This document shows, piece after piece, positions 55,470-64,000 of a DNA stretch of 64,000 nucleotides. Positions within the stretch are counted from its first letter, which is position 1; each line of letters begins with the position of its first letter. The notes beneath the pieces were generated by a model, which was not told where the DNA came from, searched no databases, and saw nothing but the letters and a program-made list of their open reading frames with translations. Origin of the DNA: Melastoma dodecandrum (Eukaryota > Streptophyta > Magnoliopsida > Myrtales > Melastomataceae); assembly GCA_029817715.1 (NCBI GenBank), contig JARUPY010000539.1, positions 8,779,501 to 8,843,500 on the forward strand, in the 5' to 3' direction. The translations under genes were made by a program, and so were the position numbers.

Positions 55470-58416
55470 TGTAATACCCCAAATTTTCCCACAAATATTT
55501 ATCTTTTAAGATTTACAAACAAAATCTAATCACCAACTATCTCCTAATCACATTTAAGTCATTCAAGATTTTTGCATCGTATATTAATCACGTTCAATCC
55601 CCTCCATCACTCCCCAAAATATATTACATTCCCTATTAAAAAAAATATCTTACCTTCCTTGTTTTATCAGACGATGAACCTAGACACTATTCCACTAACC
55701 CTTCTGATATTCCTATCACCTTTTGATCAAAAGAAAAACAATCAATCAGAGAATAATTTATATCCTTTTCATTTATTTCATTTTTATTCTCACGATTCCC
55801 TTTCAGACAATCAGAGACTATCACACGTAAAAAAAAAATCTCTGGAATCCTCTCCTGTCAAAGCCTCCTTCCTAAAAGACAGTATCCCTCCAGATTGTTC
55901 AGACGATTTTTATCAGAGAAGAAAAATCAGACCTTTAGACAATCAGAGAATCGCTGGAGACGTCCCTCCTCCCAGACGTTCGTCCTCTCCTCTGGGGAAC
56001 TAGAGGCTTCACTGGGAATCGGAGGCCAACTCCTCCTCCATACACATCAACGCCGGAAGCCAACTCCTCCCGACGTACATACAGAAACTAGAGCCAAGGA
56101 CTCCCCTTCTCCAGTGCTGACGAGCCAAAGCCTCCTGACGAGCCAAAGCCCTCCCGACGTCGTTCATCCTCCTCGGGCCACCCCGAGGCGAGGTAACCCC
56201 TCGGTGAGATCTCCTCTCACTTTGCTAATTCAATCATGCTTCTACCATGTTTGATATGCTGACTCTGTCGTTCCTTTTCTTTTTTGGCCTACACGCACAC
56301 CATGGGGTGAGGAACGAGCCTTCAGACAAGGTCGTAACAGCCAAAGCACAAAGGACAGCCGGCGTGCCATCTCCCGTCGACACTTAACCACAACGTAAAC
56401 ATGTCGTAATCATTTAAACTCCTCTCGAAATGCATTTTCATACGTTTTTTAGACCTCAACGCTTTCACGGTAGCTTTGGGGTCGATTTTGCATTCATTTG
56501 TGGCACGAAAGTGTCGGGACATCTCCCGGCCTTCTATTTCGATTGTTTTCAGCGGCAACGCCTCAAAAGTCTCTTTTTTTCAAAGAGGTTACGGACATTT
56601 TCGAACCTCGAACCCAAAAGGTCAAATGATCTACAATGAGTGACGATCTTGAGAATATTTTTATTTTAATTTTTGGTTAATCAATGACCAAGATATGTTC
56701 CCCGAAACTAGCGCCACCTTCGCTGGCCGCAACAGAGCAGTCTGTCGCATTGTTACTTCCGGGGACATTGCTGGAGATCTAACCGTTGGATCTTGTTCAA
56801 AACTTTTCGACCAGAAACTAGACTTCAATATAATTGTTTTCATATATTAATTAACCGTTGAAGTTTCTGTAATAACAAGATACGACCTCGTGAACAGACT
56901 GTATACCAAGTGAGGTCTGCCGAGCGTCACTACTTCACTCTTTGCACAATACCCGTGGATCAAACCGTTGGAGTGAACTTAAATTTTGTAAATATGTTCT
57001 TCACTTAATAGTGTTGATTTTGACATTTCATACACATTTTTTCATCAAGTGGATGAAAAGATATCAATTTTTGTTCCCATGGCTCAGGTCAGCCAAACTG
57101 GACAAGCTATTTATATTACTTTCAATTTTTGCACGAGCATATCTTTCGATCCAACCGTTGGATCCATGTGGAATTTTACACACGAATTCTTCATTGCCTT
57201 ACCTTTCTGTGAAGGCTTTTGTACTCCGATCGGACATTCGAGGACCATGATATGATAGGAATAACGCTGTCGGTGCAAGCTGTTCCGCTTTTTCGGACAG
57301 CCAATTTAGTTCCTTGATCTTGTGAGATTGCACCGTTAGATTTTTATAAAATTTTACATGCAAACTCGCCATTAAGTTTTGGATCTTTTGGTTTAAATTT
57401 TTATTAAATCGGACAATCCGAGTCAAAGTTATAGATCACTTTCTGAACTATGCGTAATTCGTATTCGTTGTGTTTTGTGATTATACAACTCTTATTATTT
57501 GAACATTCTAACCAAATTTCCATTTTATATTACATGAAAAATCAACAAACGATTTCGAGGATTCGACAAAGCGACTCTGAGGACACCCGTGGTGGAGGTA
57601 CGTCACCAAAGTGGCCCAACTGATAAGCCTTAGCCGATGACATGCCATCCCGGCGGGCCACAGGTACAAAGGGGATGTGCGGGCCTCCCGAAAAAGATAG
57701 AAAATCCACTTGTAACGGGCCGTGGGCCCAAGTGCATAGGCCCACGGTCACCATTCTTCCCCGTCCCCTTTGATCTAAATAATTGCCTGTGCTTGTCCGC
57801 ATGGCTTAGGCCCATAGGTTTATTGTCGCATGTTGTTTGCTATCAACAAACATGAGTTCGGGTCCAAAGCCTGAATCGGGTCCAACGCCCGTAAAACATT
57901 GACATGAGTCCGGAGTCATGCCCGGATCGGGTCCAACGCCCGTTAAACAAAAGCAAATCTTTTGGTGCAAACGCCACCTCCCTTTTTCGCATGTTAGAAT
58001 GTAAGAGTTAGTAAATAGGAATCCCCGAACCAACTGTTTTTTTCCGACTTAAACAGCTTTCATAAATAAAGTCGGTGGCGACTCCGTTTAGTTTACCTAG
58101 GTTAAACAACAAAAACCTTTTTACGGAGCCATCATGGATGAGGGACTAACGACGCGAGCCGCTCCCGATTCCTCTCGACAGTTCCTCTTTCGGATCATGC
58201 TCCGCCTTTCGCCCGTCGCCTCTTAGGAAGACAGAGACGATCGGCGAGGGCCCGAGCAGGCCCAGTTAGGAACCTAGGGAGGGACCACCCAGTTCCCTTC
58301 CGCAGCGTCCGACGCTCGAGTCGTGACGTCGACCGGTTGGGCCTTTGGGGAGCGGGCCCGGATCCTCGGGTCGTTCGGACCGCCTCGCGCGTGCTAGGCC
58401 GGAAGGCGCGCGTACA
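55470..58416 (+). repeat. 5' LTR, 2.95 kb
   Basis: Runs TGTAATACCCC to GCGCGTACA. Its 57540-58416 part is an inverse relative of 50394-51300. Between about 56770 and 57340 the motif aaccgttgga/ccgtt(a/g)ga occurs five times (about 56778, 56851, 56961, 57147 and 57331), each followed by similar attttgtaaa / ttttacac stretches, so this part is a decayed tandem repeat. Frames of up to 143 codons in the LTR have no family resemblance. Confidence 0.8.
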
Positions 58417-58423
58417 TCCCGGA

Positions 58424-58441
58424 TGGCGACTCCACTGGGGA
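58424..58441 (+). promoter_or_regulatory. Primer binding site, tRNA-Arg type
   Basis: TGGCGACTCCACTGGGGA lies 7 bases after the LTR end. Sites of the form TGGCGACTC(C/T)...GGGGA are known from plant Tat/Ogre elements and are taken to pair with tRNA-Arg. It sets the element's orientation as plus. Confidence 0.75.
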
Positions 58442-61400
58442 GACTGCATGTGGATTCCTTTCGAATGCGCTTACATTTTTAATCCACATGCGGAGAGGAG
58501 TTCTTGTTTGCGTATGTAATTGCTTGGCTCGGTGCCCTTTGTCTGCCCTCATGGTTGTGTTTGTTTACTGCTTTCCTAGGCATATCTAGGTATGCCCGAA
58601 CCCGGGGCTAGGATATTTAGGGGGGTCACCGAGAGGCTCAGCTTGCTGCTATTTGCGGTTTGGTTTTTGGCCGGGGCCCCGCCTCCCTTAGTCCGAGGGA
58701 GGTTTAGAAACCTTCATCCGAGAGTCTAGCATTGTTTGCCCACTACAGGTACCAGACGCCGCACGTGCATTTGTCTGTTACTGAGTGACTGCTACTTGTG
58801 CAGGGACAGGTGTCAGGTACGCTTTGTCTGCTATGACTGTAAAACTAACACTTCTCGTTTTGCAGTTTGATGGAGTTTATTACAATGGGCTTCAACAACC
58901 TTCATTTCTCCTATCCCTACCTATTTTATTGTTTAATGCATCCATACATTCGCTACCTATTTTATTGCTAATTGCATTCGTACATTCGCATGACCACATG
59001 AGTGTATGTTTGATTGCAGTAGTTATATTATCATGTCATTCACAGAAGTTACTCCATTGCATCATGACTTCTCATTTACAATTGCAATTACATAATGCAT
59101 ACTTTTATGCATACATGAGTGCGATTAAGTATCATCTCAAATTTATCATGCATCGATTATATTATTGCATGATACTAATCCAAACATTCTCTCTATTTTC
59201 CTTCCGAGGTTTAATTCTCCAACATGGCTCCTCGAATGGGAATAGGGACAAAGCATGATATTACAAATCTACAAGCACAAGAATGCCAAGGATTTATCGA
59301 CGGCTACCTGGCCCAAAGTCGAACATCTAACAACATGAAGACCAAAGTTTTCATACGGCTACCAAGGTCCAAAGCCGTGTGTCCAAAGACATGAGCCCAA
59401 AGTATTATCAACGGCTACCAAAGTCCAAAGCCAAAAACAAAGACCAAAGATCACCCAACGACTACCAAGGTTCAAAGCCGAATCTACAGCAACCTAAAAA
59501 CCCCAAGGAGGTTACATTTCAAAAGGCCAATCTCCATCAACATCAAAACTAACGACAAACCAAAGAGTCGTTCATGGACATGCAAAAAACGGACGCGTCG
59601 GAACATCGCGCCTCTACTGATCCGACAATCGCTCCAAGGAAACAAAAGCGATCCCTCTACATCATCAGTCACCACAATCTGGTACAAGGACTCGTCGGCC
59701 TTCTTCACGGTGCCAACAGTATGTTCTAGCACTATGGGCAAACCCGTCTTCACAACAACCTCGCAAGATCAAACTTCCCAAAGAACTTGAAGAATGTCGA
59801 ATCAGCATCCCAACGCCAAAAACATGCACATGGACCAAATTCTTCACGCGACGTCGAACACACAGCGCAACTGGCATTAGAAGCTCCCATTCGCTCTATT
59901 CGCCTTCCAACTGTTCAAAACATATATGAAGAACTTACCGATATTCAAACTGCTAACACCAAAGCATCCATTTTACCCCGTAGGTACAAGATGACTCGTC
60001 TGGGGATCACACAACAGCTTACCAATACCAAAGAATATGATGTCTACCAAATGACGACACATACTTCAACTGGGGCAATTCCCTTTGAATTCCCTATGGC
60101 ACCCAAGCGGTCATCCCAACAGTAGTCAACTACCGACTCTCACCAAAGAAAAGAGGAGAAGGTCAGTCACCGCATCACTCATTGACGAAAAACAAGCACG
60201 TCGGCCCACTACATGAGTAGCCAATCCCCACCCAAGCTCACCGCATGGCTCTATCAACTTTGCACATTCACGACATTCAACCGAAGATCAATTATCTTAA
60301 CAGAGAGAATTGTCATAAGCAATCGATGTAGGCGTTCTTCAACGTTACAATCGCATGAAAGGGAGTATTCGTTCTTTGATTAATACCTCCCTATTTGTGA
60401 AAATAAGTTACATGAGCTCACTTATTTTAGCCCTTGTCGCATGTTGACGAAGGCGTGGGTGGTAGGGTGGTAAAGTTTCAAGTCCAAAGCCTTAAAACAG
60501 TTTTGAGCCAAAGCTTCAAAATATCTTTCGTTGTCAACAAAACGACAACCTACATGAAAGGGAGTATTCGTTCTTCAACTAATACTTTCTCTGCAGAACA
60601 GGTTACATGAGCTTACTTGTTTTGCCCTTCGGCTTGTCTCATAGGTACATGAACATCCTAGGTAGACGACGAAGGCGAGGGTGGCAGGGTGGAAAAGTTT
60701 CGAGCCAAAGTTTCGAAACAGCCTTCGTTGGCAAAACAACGACGATAACAACACGAGAACAATCCGGGGCAAATCTTCATGTGATCCTGGGGAAAATCTC
60801 CAAGCGATCATGGGACAGATCTTCGAACAATCCTGGGGAAAATCTCCGAGTAATCATAAACAAATCTACGAGCAATCCTAGGGCAAATCCCCGACCGATC
60901 CAGGGGAAAATCTCTGAGTGATCATGGACATATCTCCAAGCGATTCTGGGGCATACCTCCAAGCTACCCTGAGACAAGACAGTGCAATCTTGGTTAATTC
61001 CCCATTGACAAACCAACGAATCACATGAAAGGGAGTATTCGTTCCTTAACTAATACTTTCTTCGCAAAACGAGTTACATGAGCTTATTTGTTGCGCCCTC
61101 CATGCTTATCTCAGAAAGTACATGAAATCCTAGACGAACCACAAGACAATCAATAAATTTCGAACCAAAGCTTCGGAGCAACATGTCATCAACAACACCA
61201 CAAATTACGTGAAAGAGATACATGTGTGCCCTAGGCAGACAATAAAAAACCAAAGCTTCAAAACAACATGTCATCAACAAGACAACAAATTACATGAAAG
61301 GGCTACATGAGCGCCCTAGGAAGACAATGAAGACAAACAATAAAGCTTCAAACCAGAACTTCAGAACACAACCTTCATCAACAAACTTCTTTACATCCCC

Positions 61401-63902
61401 AAAGAACTGGGACAATGAACATCGACAATACACATGAAATGGGAGAATCACTCCGTCATTACTCTCTTTATCAAGCTAAATGAAATTACATAAGCCGATT
61501 TCATTTACGTCCTTTGTCTCGTGGGCAGGTACAAGAGCTCCTCACACGAATGGTACACAACTCCTATGACAAAGGTGAGGGTGGCAAAGCTTCAAGCCAA
61601 AATCTTGTCGCAATTTCGTCAATCCTTCGATTTCTACGGACGAAGATGCACTGACGAAATTACACAAAGGATACAAAACCAGAGTACCCATTTCGTCAAA
61701 CCTTCGATTCCATCGGACGAAGACGCAATGACGAAACCATGTAAAAGGGAAGTACCAAAACTCTTCTTCACTTTTCTTACAAATGAAGTTACATGAGCAA
61801 ACTTCATTCTTACTCTAACAGAAACAAGTCACATGAACTTACTTGTTTCTCGCCATCTATTTGATAGGTACATGAGCTTCCTTACACAATAGACATCAGG
61901 CAGGAGTAATCTTCGTCAATCCTTCGATTCCATCGGACGGAGATGTAATGACGAAACACACAAAAGGGAAGTATCAAGGCTCTACTTCACTTTTCATATA
62001 AATAAAGTTAATGAGCAAACTTCATTCTTACTTTAACAAAAAAAAAGTTACATGAGCTTACTTGTTGTCCGCCCTTTGGCGAGTGCAGGTACATGAACAT
62101 CCTGCATTACGAACAAAGGCGCGGGCGGTTGGGTGGAAAATTTCGAACCAAAGGTTTGAAATTGCCTTTGTCATCACCGAAAATGACCATACCAAAAGGG
62201 AGTATCATCTACACTGCTCTCTAACAAAATTTCTCATAATTCCTCAGATGGAGTCGTATCTCCATTTCCCCAGCTGGAGTCCTGCCTTCATTCAAGCTGG
62301 ATTTGATTACATACGTCGCATTCCTCAACAAGGATACAAGCATATTTTTCCAAAACTATCATCGAGATGGACATATCCATCTCATCTCCCCAGCGGAAAC
62401 TTTACTTCATTATCTCCTCAAGCGAGAGTCGAAGTACATGAGCTAACTTCGTCTCCGTCCGTTGTCAACTGTGTAGGCACAAGGAATCCGCACAGTACGG
62501 TACAAACTCTTAGGCAACGGCGTGGGTGGTCGGGTGGAAGCCGTTCGATTCTAATCTCAAAGAACATAATTGGGCCAGGAAAGTGCAAACACTTTCCTCG
62601 TGAAACTTGCAATGTCTCCAAACAGGTTTGCGTATCTTAACCTAATCATTTATTAAGCATTCGTATCCCCATTTGCATCTAATTTCAAAAGATATTAACA
62701 ATAGCAATGCTTCTGGGCGAGAATAGAGAAGGCAAACCCATTCCTAAACACCTACCCCAGAGTGCTAAGTGCAAACACTATGAGGGTTCACATGTAAAGT
62801 CCGGGTGAACAAAGAATTCTTTGACGAAAGATGCTCAGACCGGGATGAGATCGAGCATTTATTCTCTATCCCAAACACGTACATGATCATTACTAGCCCT
62901 TCTGAGCCAAAGTCGAAGTTTCTACACACACTAGTCCCACTGAGTCTAAGGACCGCCTCACACTGAGGTAAATGGAGCTCGTGTAGTCAGAAACCGGGAG
63001 CAATGGACCATAGAGGCGACACTTCCTTAAGGTTCAAGTGAAGAGGCACCATCATCGGACGTGCACTCCAGTCGAGTCGCTCCCAAGGACAGAGCATCTT
63101 CAAACAATTTCATAAGGAGTCCAAAGCATCTCCCAGGAAATCAATGAGAGAAAGAAAATGGCGCAAATCCCTATAGTTTAGTAAAGAAAAAGCAGAGTCA
63201 GCGCAAAGACCAAAGTCTTTAAAAAAAGCAAAGCGCATAATCAAAATAACAAAAATAAAGTATCATGGCCGACATAGACGGTCGCAAGAGTAAATGTGTC
63301 TTTCTCCAACAAATCAAGGAGAAAAGCATCCTCAAAGTGGATCATCAAATGTCACCAGTGAAATCTTCATCAATCCCCAACTGAGCGTTTCAGCTGGCAT
63401 GCCGCCTGGAAGGTGGAGAATTCGCTTGGACGGTGAAACTTTTGTGGTCTAACAGCTCCCGATGAGGTCCATAGATTCGTTTCCTAAAACAAAGAATTTA
63501 GAACCTCAACCAAAAGGCCTTATGCCAAACCCGCATTATAACCATACAAAGACTCCTTCGACAGGTACATGAGCATCCAAGTCAAAGGAATTCTAAAATC
63601 CCATCGTGACAGGTTTCAGAAGTAAGAGTGAGCCGAGATAAAAGTCAGAAGCCCTTCTCTGTTCTCGCTCAGAAGTGATCCTAATAAGCATCATCAAAAT
63701 AAATCATGACATGCATGAGTGTTGTGATCACACATATTTCAATACCCCCCGTATTTCACGGGGTCTCATTTATTACTAACAGTTTTCTTGATTAGATCCC
63801 AAAGTACAGGTCTATCAATAATATCCTAAATCCACAATTTGGGGTATTAATGAAGTCTTTGCGAGAAAATCTTCTCAAAATTTCCTCGCAAAGATGGGCA
63901 AC
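58442..63902 (+). other. Non-coding, repeat-rich interior of the long-LTR element
   Basis: No retroviral domain in any frame. Repeats: a 42-bp pair (about 58916-59000, ctacctattttattg); a 55-65 bp unit with cggctaccaaggtccaaagcc (59300-59485, four copies); a long unit of about 200-480 bp starting tgaaagggagtattcgttc and holding gttacatgagcttacttgtt and gacgaaggcg(a/t)gggtgg (60350-62560, at least seven degenerate copies); and a 25-30 bp unit in 60770-60960 (atcctggggaaaatctcc). The last 880 bases match the minus-strand element. Confidence 0.75.
63888..63902 (+). promoter_or_regulatory. Polypurine tract before the 3' LTR
   Basis: GCAAAGATGGGCAAC lies directly before TGTAATACC. The minus-strand element has AAGGAGGGGCAAAC at the same place, so both keep a GGGCAA(A)C polypurine-like end. 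Confidence 0.6.
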
Positions 63903-64000
63903 TGTAATACCCCAAATTTTCCCACAAATATTTATCTTTTAAGATTTTCAAACAAAATCTAATCACCAACTATCTCCTAATCACATTTAAGTCATTCAAG
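63903..64000 (+). repeat. Start of the 3' LTR (truncated by the window)
   Basis: 98 bases identical to 55470-55567 except one (gattttcaaa here, gatttacaaa there). Confidence 0.9.

Larger units (their letters stand above)
55470..64000 (+). mobile_element. Long-LTR non-coding retroelement (LARD-like, Tat/Ogre-type primer site)
   Basis: The sequence TGTAATACCCCAAATTTTCC recurs at 55470 and at 63903. From there the first 98 bases match at 97 positions, so these are the starts of two LTRs, and the second runs off the window. The 5' LTR is 55470-58416, the primer site is at 58424, and the interior is about 5.5 kb. No gag, protease, RT or integrase is visible; the interior is repeat-structured. This fits a large retrotransposon derivative that moves with enzymes made by an autonomous relative. 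Bases before the LTR (gacct, 55465-55469) are one presumed target copy. Confidence 0.82.

Noticed and set aside
55572..56254. Frames of 143 and 119 codons near the start of the plus-strand LTR
   Set aside because: Low-complexity Ser/Pro/Lys content, no domain, inside an LTR; chance openings.
60350..62560. CRISPR-like array
   Set aside because: Units are long, degenerate and without regular spacers; this is a plant retroelement tandem repeat.

Overview
This window is nuclear DNA from a flowering plant. I infer a eudicot, but no lower rank can be supported. It holds spliced plant genes (a vacuolar processing enzyme, an At1g16860-type membrane protein, and ribosomal protein L7) in islands between nested transposable elements. 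Introns follow GT-AG. Retroelement primer sites match the 3' end of initiator tRNA-Met or, probably, tRNA-Arg. No organelle or bacterial gene is present.

Layout. 1-1554 is a decayed Ty1/copia pol fragment. 1556-9646 is a broken Ty3/gypsy element (minus) whose gag is split by a nearly whole 5.4 kb Ty1/copia element (3176-8597, minus, two LTRs and a tRNA-Met primer site). 9647-11830 is gene-poor DNA leading to a vacuolar processing enzyme gene (11901-13572, plus, four exons). 13573-20440 holds no intact recognised gene but has pseudogenes of a type II H+-pyrophosphatase and of Mediator subunit 8, plus one unrecognised proline-rich reading frame. 20526-26018 is a Mutator-like element (MULE-1), internally deleted, with a hAT transposon (23190-25732) sitting inside one of its terminal inverted repeats. 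26442-34889 is an integrated plant pararetrovirus (Caulimoviridae, minus, decayed). 36190-42000 is the most gene-rich stretch: the At1g16860-type gene (37640-39759, plus) and RPL7 (40331-41648, minus) with a telo-box/site II promoter. 42909-49109 is a second Mutator-like element (MULE-2) that carries both a MURA-type transposase and a plant mobile domain (PMD) gene. 49647-50032 is a scrap of an autoinhibited Ca2+-ATPase gene. 50394-64000 holds two Tat/Ogre-like retroelements in opposite orientations: a 4.2 kb LTR plus internal end on the minus strand, and a young non-coding element on the plus strand (2.95 kb LTR, repeat-rich 5.5 kb interior) whose second LTR runs off the window.

Working genes and biology. 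Only three genes look intact: the vacuolar processing enzyme, the membrane protein and RPL7. The rest records successive insertions whose order can be read: copia into gypsy gag; hAT into the MULE-1 TIR after the two TIR arms had become similar inverted copies; and the plus-strand Ogre-like element into the minus-strand one. The most unusual items are the two MULEs that share a MURA-plus-PMD plan with unlike TIRs, the pararetrovirus bounded by a 13-bp exact inverted repeat, and the long-LTR, non-coding, repeat-structured element at the right end.
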